Assembly (NCBI GenBank): GCA_910574345.1
Contig: CAJSZV010000004.1
Coordinates: forward strand, 1-64,000
Direction of reading: 5' to 3'
DNA from: Clostridiaceae bacterium
GTDB taxonomy: Bacteria > Bacillota > Clostridia > Lachnospirales > Lachnospiraceae
DNA: 64,000 bases
Made by a program: the position numbers and the translations under genes. Below the pieces are notes generated by a model, which was not told the DNA's origin, did not search any database, and saw only the letters and a list, made by a program, of their open reading frames with translations. Positions 18,521 to 27,907 of this stretch are shown one piece after another. The stretch's first letter is position 1. Every line of letters starts with the position of its first letter.

Positions 18521-18835
18521 ATGATTCCCTATACGTGCGACCAGGTTTGGGAGATGGTAACGGACCATCAGGAGGAGGAATTTCTCACTTTAAAAGGGCT
18601 GCCCTTTACATACACTATCAAGGGCGGTGAATTATTCATCAGCCGGCGCAGCAAGTCCATTACAAAAAGCACCTTTGACGCCGCCTGGAAAAAGATCCAG
18701 GATCATCCTCATGAGATTACGGGTCCCAAGAAGCTGAATGTTTTCGGAGCTCCCTATCTGTGGGCGATTTTTCGGGCGCTGGGACTGGTGGGTCTGAGGG
18801 CAAAAAGTGAAGACAAGGAGGAATATATCAGGTGA
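18521..18835 (+). CDS. Small protein of unknown function
   Basis: A 104-aa soluble protein beginning IPYTCDQVWEMVTD. It has a hydroxyl/basic middle (SRRSKSITKSTFDAAWKK) and the segment GPKKLNVFGAPYLWAIFRALG. I do not recognise a characterised family. The gene sits nine bases after the LRR gene, is preceded by AGGAGGCGGGT, and overlaps topB by GTGA, which argues for a real, coupled gene. Confidence 0.65.
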   Translation: MIPYTCDQVWEMVTDHQEEEFLTLKGLPFTYTIKGGELFISRRSKSITKSTFDAAWKKIQDHPHEITGPKKLNVFGAPYLWAIFRALGLVGLRAKSEDKEEYIR

Positions 18836-21054
18836 AATCACTTGTCATTGCGGAGAAACCCTCCGTAGCCAGAGATATCGCCCGTGTTTTGTCCTGCAAA
18901 AAGCAGGGCAGCGGCGTCATAGAAGGCGACCGCTATATTATCACCTGGGGGTTAGGGCATCTGGTAACCTTAGCCGACCCGGAAGATTATGATAAAAGAT
19001 ATAAGGAGTGGAAGATGGAAGATCTTCCCATGATGCCGGAACACTTTCGGCTTGAAGTAATCAAACAGACATCCAGACAGTATCAGGCGGTGAAGGCACA
19101 GATTCACAGAAACGATGTGGATCAGATCATCATCGCCACAGATGCGGGAAGAGAGGGAGAACTGGTGGCCCGGCTCATTCTTAAAAAAGCGGGCAATGAC
19201 AAGCCTTTGCGCCGTCTGTGGATTTCATCTGTGACAGATAAAGCCATCAGAGAGGGATTTGCCCATTTAAAAGACGGGAAGGAATATGAACCCCTCTACG
19301 ATGCGGCCATGTGCAGGGCGGAGGCTGACTGGCTGGTTGGGATCAATGCCACCAGGGCTCTGACATGCAAATACAACGCTCAGCTTTCCTGCGGCAGGGT
19401 CCAGACTCCCACACTGGCCATGATTGCCAAGAGGGAGGAGCAGATCCGAAATTTTATTCCAAAGCCTTACTACGGCGTTCAGGCGAAAGGACAGGGCTTA
19501 ACCCTTGTATGGCAGGATAAAAAGTCAGGCAGTATGAGTACCTTTGACCGGAAGCGGGCGGAGGCCGTCCTTAACCAGTGCAGGGGAAGCGGGGCGAAGG
19601 TGGTCCAGGTGAAGAAGACGCCTAAGAAGACATTTCCTCCCCTGCTCTACGATCTCACGGAGCTTCAGCGAGAGGCCAGCAGGCGGTATGATTATTCGGC
19701 CAAGGAGACATTGAATCTGGTACAGCGGCTTTATGAAAATCATAAGGTCCTGACATATCCCAGAACAGATTCCAGATACCTTACATCGGATATGGTGCCC
19801 ACCTTGAAGGAACGGCTGAAAGCCTGCGCCGTTGGTCCTTACCGGAGCCTGGCAGGGCGCCTTATCAATCAGTCCCTGTCTGCCAGTCCCTTTTTTGTGG
19901 ATGACAAAAAAGTGGGAGATCATCACGCCATTATCCCTACAGAACAGTTTGTCCAGCTTGACCATATGACCATTGATGAGCGGAGAATCTATGACCTGGT
20001 AGTTCGCCGTTTCCTGGCGGTAATGTATCCCCCTTACGAGTACGAACAGACTGTCATTACAGTTCATGCGGGGGAGGAGATCTTTCTTGCCCGCGGCAAT
20101 GTAGTGAAGAATGCCGGATGGAAAGCCGTCTATGAAGAGAAGGAAGGGGATTTTGAGGATGATCCTGGCGAGGGTGAAGCAGAAAGCCTGCCCGGACAGA
20201 CATTAAAGAGCCAGAATCTTCCGGACTTAGGAATGGGGGCTGTGCTGAAAGACCTTGCCTATGTCATAACGGAGGGCAGGACCAGGCCTCCGGCCCGTTT
20301 TACGGAAGCTTCCCTTCTCTCCGCCATGGAAAGTCCTATGGCCTACATGGAATCACAGGATAAAGCCATGGCAAAGACTTTGGGGGAGACAGGAGGTCTT
20401 GGGACCGTGGCTACCAGGGCTGATATTATCGAGAAATTATTTTCCAGTTTCCTTTTGGAGAAGCGGGGAAAGGAACTGTTTTTGACCTCCAAGGCAAAAC
20501 AGCTTCTTGAACTGGTGCCGGAAGACTTAAAGAAGCCGGAACTGACGGCGGACTGGGAGATGAAACTGTCAAAGATTGCGGGGAAGACTCTGAAAAGAGA
20601 CGTATTTATGAAAGACATCCGTCAGTATTCAAAGAGTCTCATTGACCAGATTAAAGCAGGGGAAGGCAGTTTCCACCATGAAAACCTGACCAGCCATAAA
20701 TGCCCGGAGTGCGGCAGGCGTATGCTTCTTGTGAAGGGAAAGAACAGCGAAATGCTGGTGTGCCAGGACCGGGAATGCGGATACAGGGAGACCGTTTCCC
20801 GTACATCCAACGCCCGCTGCCCTAACTGCCATAAAAAAATGGAGCTAAGAGGAAAAGGAGACGGACAGATTTTTGTATGCCGGTGCGGCTACAAAGAAAA
20901 ACTGAAGGCATTCCAGGAACGTCGGAAAAAAGAGGGCGCCGGAGTGACGAAGCGGGACATAAACCGGTATCTGAACCAGCAGAGGAAAGAGGCAGCAGAG
21001 CCTGTTAACAATGCATTTGCCCAGGCGCTGGCAGAGCTTAAGCTGGAAGAGTGA
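18832..21054 (+). CDS. topB: DNA topoisomerase III (type IA)
   Basis: A decatenating type IA topoisomerase. The 740-aa protein starts with a Toprim domain (KSLVIAEKPSVARDIARVL; ATDAGREGELVARLI near 104). The catalytic Tyr is in VLTYPRTDSRYLT (about 308). The tail has two zinc-ribbon modules, CPEC...CQDRECGY and CPNC...CRCGY (about 624-690), and a short Lys/Gln-rich end. A GTG start overlaps the previous stop, with AAGGAGGAA upstream. Plasmid-borne TopB is common, but nothing mobile surrounds this copy. Confidence 0.93.
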   Translation: MKSLVIAEKPSVARDIARVLSCKKQGSGVIEGDRYIITWGLGHLVTLADPEDYDKRYKEWKMEDLPMMPEHFRLEVIKQTSRQYQAVKAQIHRNDVDQIIIATDAGREGELVARLILKKAGNDKPLRRLWISSVTDKAIREGFAHLKDGKEYEPLYDAAMCRAEADWLVGINATRALTCKYNAQLSCGRVQTPTLAMIAKREEQIRNFIPKPYYGVQAKGQGLTLVWQDKKSGSMSTFDRKRAEAVLNQCRGSGAKVVQVKKTPKKTFPPLLYDLTELQREASRRYDYSAKETLNLVQRLYENHKVLTYPRTDSRYLTSDMVPTLKERLKACAVGPYRSLAGRLINQSLSASPFFVDDKKVGDHHAIIPTEQFVQLDHMTIDERRIYDLVVRRFLAVMYPPYEYEQTVITVHAGEEIFLARGNVVKNAGWKAVYEEKEGDFEDDPGEGEAESLPGQTLKSQNLPDLGMGAVLKDLAYVITEGRTRPPARFTEASLLSAMESPMAYMESQDKAMAKTLGETGGLGTVATRADIIEKLFSSFLLEKRGKELFLTSKAKQLLELVPEDLKKPELTADWEMKLSKIAGKTLKRDVFMKDIRQYSKSLIDQIKAGEGSFHHENLTSHKCPECGRRMLLVKGKNSEMLVCQDRECGYRETVSRTSNARCPNCHKKMELRGKGDGQIFVCRCGYKEKLKAFQERRKKEGAGVTKRDINRYLNQQRKEAAEPVNNAFAQALAELKLEE

Positions 21055-21068
21055 AAGGGAGAAAGGCC

Positions 21069-21557
21069 ATGGAGAGAAGGGACAAAGTAAACTATTATCT
21101 GGATCTGGCGGACGTGGTGTCGAAAAGAGGAACATGTTTAAGGCGGCTTTACGGAGCAGTGATTGTGAAGAATGACGAGGTAATCTCCACAGGATATGTG
21201 GGAGCTCCCAGAGGGAGAAAGAACTGTTCAGATCTAGGGATCTGCATCCGCCAGAAGATGAATGTTCCCAGAGGGGAGCGCTATGAACTGTGCCGCAGTG
21301 TCCACGCGGAGGCCAATGCTATTATCAGTGCAGAGCGGGAGAGGATGATCGGAAGTTCCCTCTATCTGTCAGGAAGGGAAGTGGGCACAGGGAAGTATAT
21401 CGCCAACTCCAGCAGCTGCTCCATGTGCAAACGGATGATTATTAATGCGGGAATCGAGACTGTTTATATCAGGGATGATGAGGAACACTATCGTGTAGTG
21501 AAAGTCCGGGACTGGATTGAGGATGATGAATCTCTGGACGGGAGATTCGGGTACTGA
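21069..21557 (+). CDS. Deoxycytidylate (dCMP) deaminase family protein
   Basis: A zinc-dependent deaminase giving dUMP from dCMP. The signature HAEANAIISAERERM (about residue 79) and SSCSMCKRMIINAG (about 117) provide the His, catalytic Glu and two Cys of the CDA fold. An extra Cys region near 44-50 (RKNCSDLGICIR) matches the second structural site of ComEB-type enzymes. 162 aa from the ATG at 21069; an in-frame GTG 18 bases earlier overlaps topB but lacks better spacing. Confidence 0.88.
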   Translation: MERRDKVNYYLDLADVVSKRGTCLRRLYGAVIVKNDEVISTGYVGAPRGRKNCSDLGICIRQKMNVPRGERYELCRSVHAEANAIISAERERMIGSSLYLSGREVGTGKYIANSSSCSMCKRMIINAGIETVYIRDDEEHYRVVKVRDWIEDDESLDGRFGY

Positions 21558-21603
21558 AAAACACTTGTTAATGAATGGCTCGTTCACAATAGGAGGACAT
21601 CAT

Positions 21604-22278
21604 ATGGACCAGAATAATCAGCGGATCAAACGCATTGCTAATGCCGCATCCATTCTGTTTTTGGAACAGGGATATGCCAGAACACAGATCAGCCATATTG
21701 CAATGGCTGCCGGTATTTCTGTGGGAAGCATTTATCTGGATTTTGCCGGAAAAAAGGAGATCATGCATTTCAGCATAAAATGTTCTCTGGAACCGGGATT
21801 TGCAGACAGACAGTTTAAGCGCCCCATTACTGATGATCTTTTTACAGGACTTCAGGAAGAGGTTTTGGATGTGTTTATTTCCGGCGCGGAGGAATTCGAG
21901 AGACATTTGGGCAATACAGGAAGTTATGGGTTCGAGACTCTGCTTTCCGATTTGTTTGATCAGATGGCCCGGTATGCACAGGTGGGCCTGTTTGTCAAAA
22001 GAAACCGGGAGGAGTTTCCGATCTTAAGTCAGAATTATGATGCTCAGAGACGGCGGACCCTGTCGGCTTTGACCAGCTACATTACCCGCTATATAAGTCT
22101 GGGAACCGTGCGGAGAGTGGAAGACCCGGCGCTAACCGCCCTGTTTGTCCTTCAGACACTGGCCTGGTGGTCCATGGATATGCATGTCATATCTTACCAC
22201 AGAGATGAGATCTCTCTTGAAACAGCCAAAAAGGTGTGCATGGATAATCTTTTATTCGCCTATATGAGGCATCGGTAA
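21604..22278 (+). CDS. TetR-family transcriptional regulator
   Basis: A 224-aa regulator. The N-terminal helix-turn-helix is clear: IANAASILFLEQGYART, then ISHIAMAAGISVGSIYLDFAGKKEI (residues about 9-55). The C-terminal ligand domain is unique, as usual. The ATG at 21604 follows AATAGGAGGACATC. The ligand and targets cannot be read; nearby ybaK and dus genes share its strand and may merely be cotranscribed. Confidence 0.85.
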   Translation: MDQNNQRIKRIANAASILFLEQGYARTQISHIAMAAGISVGSIYLDFAGKKEIMHFSIKCSLEPGFADRQFKRPITDDLFTGLQEEVLDVFISGAEEFERHLGNTGSYGFETLLSDLFDQMARYAQVGLFVKRNREEFPILSQNYDAQRRRTLSALTSYITRYISLGTVRRVEDPALTALFVLQTLAWWSMDMHVISYHRDEISLETAKKVCMDNLLFAYMRHR

Positions 22279-22308
22279 CAGGCAAGGGAAGCGGGAGGAA
22301 AAAGGAGC

Positions 22309-22800
22309 ATGGAAGAAAAAACCAATGTAATGCGTCTTCTGGACCAGAAAAAAATTCCTTATAAAAGCCATACTTACTCCGGCCAGGAGGCTGTCTCCGG
22401 TGAGGAGGTGGCTGCGGTATTGGGGCAGGATCCCCGCAAGGTATTTAAGACTCTGGTGACAGTGGCGAAAAGCAGGCAGAATTATGTGTTTGTGATTCCG
22501 GTAGCCGAGGAGCTGGACTTAAAAAAAGCGGCAAAAGCAGTGGGAGAAAAATCTGTGGAGATGCTGAAAGCAAAAGAACTGCTTCCTCTCACAGGTTACA
22601 TTCACGGCGGCTGTTCTCCTATTGGGATGAAGAAGTTTTTTAAGACAACCATTGATACGAGCGTCTTAACCTGTGAAACCTTTTGTTTCAGCGCAGGGAA
22701 AATAGGATACCAGGTGGAACTTGCTCCAGGTGATCTTGGCAGGATCATAAGGTATCAGACTGCGGATCTGACGGTCAGAGACACCGGGAGCACCCTGTGA
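22309..22800 (+). CDS. ybaK: Cys-tRNA(Pro) deacylase, YbaK/EbsC type
   Basis: A trans-editing enzyme that hydrolyses Cys-tRNA(Pro) mis-charged by prolyl-tRNA synthetase. The 163-aa protein has the family's KTLVTVAKSRQNYVFVIPVAEELDLKKAAKA segment with the conserved editing Lys (about residue 45), and GGCSPIGMKK near 100. The stop is followed one base later by the dihydrouridine synthase gene, so the two tRNA-quality genes appear coupled. Confidence 0.88.
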   Translation: MEEKTNVMRLLDQKKIPYKSHTYSGQEAVSGEEVAAVLGQDPRKVFKTLVTVAKSRQNYVFVIPVAEELDLKKAAKAVGEKSVEMLKAKELLPLTGYIHGGCSPIGMKKFFKTTIDTSVLTCETFCFSAGKIGYQVELAPGDLGRIIRYQTADLTVRDTGSTL

Positions 22801-22801
22801 T

Positions 22802-23755
22802 ATGAAGTACTATCTGGCCCCTATGGAGGGAATTACGGGTTATATATTCCGCAGAGTCTATGACCGCTGTTTTCCCAAAATGGATAAATACTTTACCCCA
22901 TTTCTTTCCCCCAATCAGACAGGCAGGTTAAGTCCGAAGGAGCAGAAGGATGTGGATCCGGCGAATAACAAAGGGATCCGCCTTATTCCTCAGATTCTTA
23001 CCAACAGCAGCGAAGATTTCATAAGAACGGCAAAGACCCTGAAGGCCATGGGGTATTGTGAGGTGAACCTGAATCTGGGCTGTCCATCGGGAACCGTGGT
23101 TTCCAAAAAGAGGGGAGCCGGTTTTCTGGCTTACCCGTCTGAGGTGGATGGCTGTCTCTATGACATATTTTCCCGTCTGGACATGAAGATTTCCGTGAAG
23201 ACAAGGCTGGGAAAGGAAGCCCCGGAAGAATTTGAGGAACTGCTTTCCATCTACAACCGCTATCCTTTAGAGGAATTGATTGTCCATCCAAGAATTCAGA
23301 AGGATTACTATAGAAACCGGCCCCGTATGGAGTTTTTTAAGACGGCTTCAAAAGCCAGCTTAAATCCCCTGTGTTATAATGGGGATCTCTTTAAGAAGGA
23401 AGATGCGGAGGCGCTGGAGCAGGAGTTTCCCGGTCTTCCTGCCATGATGATGGGGCGGGGAATCCTGGCGAACCCCGGACTCTTGTGCCCGGTGCAGGAA
23501 AAAGAGAGGGTAAAAGAATTTCACGACTGTCTGTATGACGCCTACTGCCGGGAATATCTCATAGAGGCGGGACAAAAAGTAGTGCTGTTTAAGATGAAAG
23601 AAATCTGGTGTTATCTTATGAATACCTTTGAGAATGGGAAAAAATATGGAAAGAAGATTAAAAAGTCCCAGTCTCTTACGGATTATGAGACTGCAGTGGC
23701 AGCATTGTTTCGGGAATGCCAGCTGATTCCCGGCGGCTATGAGGGAACACCTTAA
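22802..23755 (+). CDS. tRNA-dihydrouridine synthase family protein
   Basis: A flavin-dependent reductase of tRNA uridines. The N-terminal LAPMEGITGYIFRRVY is the FMN-binding start of the barrel, and NLNLGCPSGTVV carries the catalytic Cys at residue 94. VHPRIQKDYYRNRP is the HxR motif region and MMGRGILANPGL the phosphate grip. At 317 aa it matches the Dus length; its tRNA position is not predictable. Confidence 0.88.
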   Translation: MKYYLAPMEGITGYIFRRVYDRCFPKMDKYFTPFLSPNQTGRLSPKEQKDVDPANNKGIRLIPQILTNSSEDFIRTAKTLKAMGYCEVNLNLGCPSGTVVSKKRGAGFLAYPSEVDGCLYDIFSRLDMKISVKTRLGKEAPEEFEELLSIYNRYPLEELIVHPRIQKDYYRNRPRMEFFKTASKASLNPLCYNGDLFKKEDAEALEQEFPGLPAMMMGRGILANPGLLCPVQEKERVKEFHDCLYDAYCREYLIEAGQKVVLFKMKEIWCYLMNTFENGKKYGKKIKKSQSLTDYETAVAALFRECQLIPGGYEGTP

Positions 23756-23808
23756 AAGACCCATGGAAGGGGGCATCTGCCCATACATAATACAGAGGAG
23801 GAGCGAAT

Positions 23809-24540
23809 ATGCAGTTATATCCGGCTATTGATATGAAGGATGGAAAATGTGTCCGTCTGACTCAGGGACTGTTTGACGACATGAAAGTATATGGCCATAA
23901 CCCCTGCGATATGGCGAAGCTGTGGGTGTCAAAGGGAGCGACCTTTCTCCATGTGGTGGATCTGGACGGGGCTTTAGCGGGACGCACTGTAAATGAATCA
24001 GTCATTCAGGAACTTGTGCGCTCGGTGGATATTCCCATTCAGCTGGGCGGCGGGATCAGAAGCCGCCAGGCAGTTGAATATATGCTGAACCTGGGAATCA
24101 GCCGCGTTATCATCGGCACGAAGGCAGTCAAAGAACCGGAATTCATCAGGGGACTGGTGGAAGAGTTCGGCGCGGAGCGGATTGTAATAGGCGTGGATGC
24201 AAAAGACGGTATGGCGGCGGCGGAAGGCTGGGAGGAAGTGAGCGCCTTGACGGCTTTAAAGCTTTGTCAGATTATGAAAGGTTATGGAGTACGCCATGTG
24301 GTTTACACGGATATTGGGCGGGACGGCATGCTTTCCGGCCCCAATGTGGCGGCGACGAAGAAACTGACTGATGAGACGGGGATGGATATTATTGCCTCAG
24401 GCGGGGTCTCCTGTATGGAAGATCTGCAGGAACTTTATGAACACAACATAAAGGGAGCCATCATCGGAAAAGCTCTTTATGAGAAGCGCCTTGAGCTGGA
24501 GGAAGCGATCCTGCGGTTTGAAGGGAGGAAAGACAGATGA
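23809..24540 (+). CDS. hisA: Phosphoribosylformimino-5-aminoimidazole carboxamide ribotide isomerase
   Basis: An Amadori-type isomerase of the histidine pathway. The 243-aa TIM barrel has the first catalytic Asp in [13 protein letters not shown] (residue 8), the second in [11 protein letters not shown], and the two phosphate loops [14 protein letters not shown] and [20 protein letters not shown] precedes the ATG and the stop overlaps hisIE by ATGA. It resumes the histidine cluster 7.3 kb downstream of hisB. Confidence 0.95.
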   Translation: MQLYPAIDMKDGKCVRLTQGLFDDMKVYGHNPCDMAKLWVSKGATFLHVVDLDGALAGRTVNESVIQELVRSVDIPIQLGGGIRSRQAVEYMLNLGISRVIIGTKAVKEPEFIRGLVEEFGAERIVIGVDAKDGMAAAEGWEEVSALTALKLCQIMKGYGVRHVVYTDIGRDGMLSGPNVAATKKLTDETGMDIIASGGVSCMEDLQELYEHNIKGAIIGKALYEKRLELEEAILRFEGRKDR

Positions 24541-25829
24541 TCTGCAAAAAATTGATTCCCAGCTTTGGATGCCGGGAAGGCCAGGCGATTATACTGGATG
24601 AGGGCCAGGAGTATTTCAGCAATGATATCCTGTCTCTTTGCCGTTATTACAGCGACAACGGGGCGGATGAACTTCTGATCCATGATTTGTCGGAGACGGA
24701 TGAGGATCATGAACGTACCATTCTGCTCATAAAAGAGGTGGCGCGGGAGATTGATATTCCTATTATCACCGGCGGTCATGTGAAGCGTCTGGAGGATATT
24801 AAAAAATATCTCTATGCCGGGGCAAAGGCAGTGTTCCTTGATGTGGCTGACGACAACCATGTGGATCTGATCAAGGAAGGTTCCCACCGGTTCGGAAGTG
24901 AAAAAATCTATGGCTATCTGTCAGAGCTGTCTTATCTTAAGCGGGCGGAGGAGTATGAACAGCTGGGAGCCAGTGCTTTGGTGATTGACTGTCATTGTCA
25001 GAGCGCAGAGGATCAGGCTCTTCTTTCTGCGTGCGGAATGCCTGTGATTTTATTTTGTGATGAGGATACGCCTCAGGCTTTGGCGTCATTTTTAAAATTT
25101 CCCAGGGTGGAGGGAGTCCTTCTCACGGTTCCCGAAGAGTATGAGGGAAACTGCATGAATCTTAAGCAGGAGCTGAAAAAGCGCGGAATCCCTGTAGATA
25201 CTTTTGAGAGTTCTGTTAGTTGGGAGGATTTCAAACTGAATTCCCAGGGAATGATTCCGGTGATCACCCAGGATTATAAGACCTCCCAGGTGCTGATGCT
25301 GGCCTACATGAACAGGGAGGCTTTTGAAAAGACTCTTCACACGGGAAAGATGACCTACTACAGCCGCAGCCGGCAGAAGCTTTGGCTAAAAGGCGAGACT
25401 TCCGGCCACTACCAGTATGTGAAATCCCTGCATCTGGACTGTGACAATGACACCATTCTTGCCAAAGTAAAACAGATCGGCAGTGCCTGCCATACTGGGG
25501 CCCGGTCCTGCTTTTTTAAGACCCTGGCCAGGAAAGAGTACAGGGACACCAATCCTTTAAAGGTATTTGAGGATGTATTTGCCGTGATCCTTGACAGAAA
25601 GGAACACCCGAAAGAGGGGTCCTACACCAATTACCTGTTTGACAAGGGCCTTGATAAGATCCTTAAGAAGCTGGGAGAGGAGGCCACGGAGATCGTCATT
25701 GCCGCCAAGAATCCGAATCCTGAGGAGATCAAATATGAGATCTCCGATTTTCTCTACCATATGATGGTGCTTATGGCGGACAGGGGGATTACCTGGGAAG
25801 AGATCATGGAGGAACTGGCCAGCCGGTAG
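24537..25829 (+). CDS. hisIE: HisIE with an N-terminal degenerate HisF-like barrel
   Basis: The C-terminal half carries phosphoribosyl-AMP cyclohydrolase (HisI, about residues 225-325, with DCDNDT and [10 protein letters not shown] metal sites) and phosphoribosyl-ATP pyrophosphatase (HisE, about 330-430, with [14 protein letters not shown] and [11 protein letters not shown]). The first 215 residues align with HisF/HisA barrels ([32 protein letters not shown]), but the HisF catalytic Asp of the CLDV motif is Gly here (SFGC), and the second Asp motif (AIDA in HisF) is lost. It is therefore probably structural or regulatory. The 430-aa length is about twice a normal HisIE. Confidence 0.93.
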   Translation: MICKKLIPSFGCREGQAIILDEGQEYFSNDILSLCRYYSDNGADELLIHDLSETDEDHERTILLIKEVAREIDIPIITGGHVKRLEDIKKYLYAGAKAVFLDVADDNHVDLIKEGSHRFGSEKIYGYLSELSYLKRAEEYEQLGASALVIDCHCQSAEDQALLSACGMPVILFCDEDTPQALASFLKFPRVEGVLLTVPEEYEGNCMNLKQELKKRGIPVDTFESSVSWEDFKLNSQGMIPVITQDYKTSQVLMLAYMNREAFEKTLHTGKMTYYSRSRQKLWLKGETSGHYQYVKSLHLDCDNDTILAKVKQIGSACHTGARSCFFKTLARKEYRDTNPLKVFEDVFAVILDRKEHPKEGSYTNYLFDKGLDKILKKLGEEATEIVIAAKNPNPEEIKYEISDFLYHMMVLMADRGITWEEIMEELASR

Positions 25830-25855
25830 ACATTTTGAAAGGACAGTGCTATACT
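25827..25855 (+). promoter_or_regulatory. Candidate promoter of pepT
   Basis: TAGACA (25827-25832), 17 bases, then TATACT (25850-25855), starting at the hisIE stop and 58 bases before pepT. Confidence 0.5.
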
Positions 25856-25913
25856 AGCCACAGAAGAAGAATCCGCACTGCTTAAGACAGTGCTTTCGGT
25901 GAAGGAGGTAAAG

Positions 25914-27161
25914 ATGGAGACAACAGTATTAGAACGTTTTCTCAAGTACATCGCTGTGGACACCATGTCCCAGCTGGAGAAAGAGAGTATTCCCAGTACG
26001 GAAAAACAGAAAAATCTGGCAAGGATTCTGGAAGAAGAATTAAAGGCCATGGGGGCCAGTGACGTGAAGGCCGATGATCATGCCTATGTTTACGCCACCA
26101 TTCCCGCCACTACGGACAAGAAGATTCCCACTGTAGGTTTTATCGCCCATATAGATACATCGCCGGCTTATTCTGACGAGAATGTGAAACCACAGTTTTA
26201 TAAGAATTATGACGGAGGCCGGATCGTCATGAACCGGGAGACAGGCCTTTCCATGGGACCGGAGGAGTACCCGGAGCTGCTTAATTATGTGGGACAGGAT
26301 GTGATCACCACAGACGGAACCACGCTTTTGGGGGCTGACGACAAAGCGGGGATCGCAGAGATCATGGCTCTTGCCGAGTATCTGCTAAAGCATCCTGAGA
26401 TTCCCCACGGAACCATCAAAGTCGGGTTCACGCCGGACGAGGAAGTGGGACGGGGAGCGGATCTGTTCGATGTGGAAGGGTTTCATGCGGATGTGGCTTA
26501 TACGGTAGACGGCGGCGCTTTGGGCGAACTGGAATATGAGAACTTCAATGCCGCCTCCGGAAAAGTGGTGGTCCACGGTCTCAGCATTCATACCGGTTCC
26601 TCCAAGGGAAAGATGAAGAATGCCATCCTTATGGCCATGGAATTCCAGAACATGCTCCCTGTATTTGACAACCCTATGTACACGGAAGAGTATGAGGGAT
26701 TTTTCCACCTGGACACCATCTCCGGATGCGTGGAGACTGTGGTGATGGACTACATTATCCGCGACCATGATATGGATAAGTTTCAGAAAAAGAAAGCCTA
26801 TATGGAGCGGGCGGCAGCTTACATGAACCAAAAATACGGCGATGGAACCATTGAGCTGACCTTAAAGGACTCTTACTACAATATGAAGGAAAAACTTGCG
26901 GACCATATGTATCTGATTGATATTGCCAAGGACGCCATGAAGGAGCTGGGAATCGAGCCCATTGTCGTTCCCATCCGCGGAGGCACAGACGGGGCAAGAC
27001 TTTCCTATATGGGACTTCCCTGTCCAAATCTCTGTACGGGGGGCCACAACTTCCACGGGAAGTTTGAGTATATTACGGTTCAGGCTCTTGAGAGGACCAC
27101 AGAGCTTCTGTTTACCATTGTGAAAAAATTTGAAGCCGGAACTCTGGCTGGGGACCGCTGA
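25914..27161 (+). CDS. pepT: Peptidase T (tripeptide aminopeptidase)
   Basis: An M20-family dizinc aminopeptidase releasing N-terminal residues from tripeptides in the cytoplasm. At 415 aa the length is normal. Metal and catalytic sites are visible in [13 protein letters not shown] (about residue 76), [35 protein letters not shown] (catalytic Glu pair) and YTVDGG. The final His is in [12 protein letters not shown]. The ATG at 25914 has AAGGAGG at 25902-25908; an in-frame GTG 24 bases upstream lacks one. Confidence 0.95.
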   Translation: METTVLERFLKYIAVDTMSQLEKESIPSTEKQKNLARILEEELKAMGASDVKADDHAYVYATIPATTDKKIPTVGFIAHIDTSPAYSDENVKPQFYKNYDGGRIVMNRETGLSMGPEEYPELLNYVGQDVITTDGTTLLGADDKAGIAEIMALAEYLLKHPEIPHGTIKVGFTPDEEVGRGADLFDVEGFHADVAYTVDGGALGELEYENFNAASGKVVVHGLSIHTGSSKGKMKNAILMAMEFQNMLPVFDNPMYTEEYEGFFHLDTISGCVETVVMDYIIRDHDMDKFQKKKAYMERAAAYMNQKYGDGTIELTLKDSYYNMKEKLADHMYLIDIAKDAMKELGIEPIVVPIRGGTDGARLSYMGLPCPNLCTGGHNFHGKFEYITVQALERTTELLFTIVKKFEAGTLAGDR

Positions 27162-27190
27162 AAACTATGACAACGGCAGTCATCGGAAAA

Positions 27191-27242
27191 GGAGCCATTG
27201 CGCCCCGGATGAGAAATTATCCAGGGCGCCATGGCTCCCCTT
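27191..27242. terminator. Bidirectional terminator between convergent genes
   Basis: A 15-bp stem with one mismatch (27191-27205 with 27224-27238) is flanked by AAAA on the left and CCTTT on the right. It therefore works as a terminator for both pepT and the minus-strand CCG protein gene. Confidence 0.65.
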
Positions 27243-27246
27243 TATG

Positions 27247-27888
27247 TCAGTCATAGGTGCCCATCATCAGTTCCATGAGATGCACCCCTTTGCCTCCGGC
27301 CATCCGAATGCCTGCCGTGCAGCGGTTGCAGCAGGTGACTGCCGGCTCACAGGGGAACTTTTCAACCTGTTCCCTCATGAATCGGAGCTGTACCTCTTTG
27401 GGCATGTGGGAAATGGTTTTGTCATCCTGTTTTGCCAGCAGGGATGCGTTTTGGGGATCTTTCGGTTCAAAATGGAGCGTGCCGCAGTAGACGCTGCGTG
27501 CTTTATTTTCTTCCATTTCCACCACGGAAACACGCATCTTTTCCAGGGCCGTCCGCACTGCCTCAAAAATTTCCGGATGATCCCGGTCACGCCAGCAGTC
27601 CTGGACCGTGGCCGTAAGCCCGCTGTAATCAGGCCAGGGAAAGGCGGAGTCCTTTGTCAGATAGACAAATAAGTTCTGCAGTGTGAATTGCTCCGGCACC
27701 CGTGTTTGCAGGGTCTCCCGGCATGCCTGACAGAAGTACAGGGCTGTACTGCCCTTGGTGTAATTCAGCTTGTCTATGCGGCAGCAGCCTGCCACAGGCA
27801 TCCGCTCCTTCAGATACGCCCGAATCCGTCTGGCGGCCTCAGGGCTGTCCTTGGTAAAATTGCAGCTGGGAAAATAGATTTCATTCAT
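27247..27888 (-). CDS. Cysteine-rich CCG-domain-like protein
   Basis: A 213-aa soluble protein resembling a compact version of the CCG Fe-S domains of HdrB, GlpC and LutA. The N-terminal half has C9, the pair C35-C36 and C53-x2-C56, i.e. a C...CC...CxxC pattern. The second half has VQDCWRD, VYCGT and the cluster TCCNRCTAG. It may bind an iron-sulfur cluster or act as a redox partner. The start at 27888 is preferred over 27918 because AAGGGTGA precedes it. It lies 19 bases downstream of an amidohydrolase gene on the same strand. Confidence 0.65.
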   Translation of the reverse strand: MNEIYFPSCNFTKDSPEAARRIRAYLKERMPVAGCCRIDKLNYTKGSTALYFCQACRETLQTRVPEQFTLQNLFVYLTKDSAFPWPDYSGLTATVQDCWRDRDHPEIFEAVRTALEKMRVSVVEMEENKARSVYCGTLHFEPKDPQNASLLAKQDDKTISHMPKEVQLRFMREQVEKFPCEPAVTCCNRCTAGIRMAGGKGVHLMELMMGTYD

Positions 27889-27907
27889 AAAAATCACCCT
27901 TCTTTCA

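Noticed and set aside
18832-21054. TopB as a sign of an integrated plasmid or conjugative element
   Set aside because: No relaxase, coupling protein, integrase or other transfer genes nearby, and surrounding genes are ordinary chromosomal ones.
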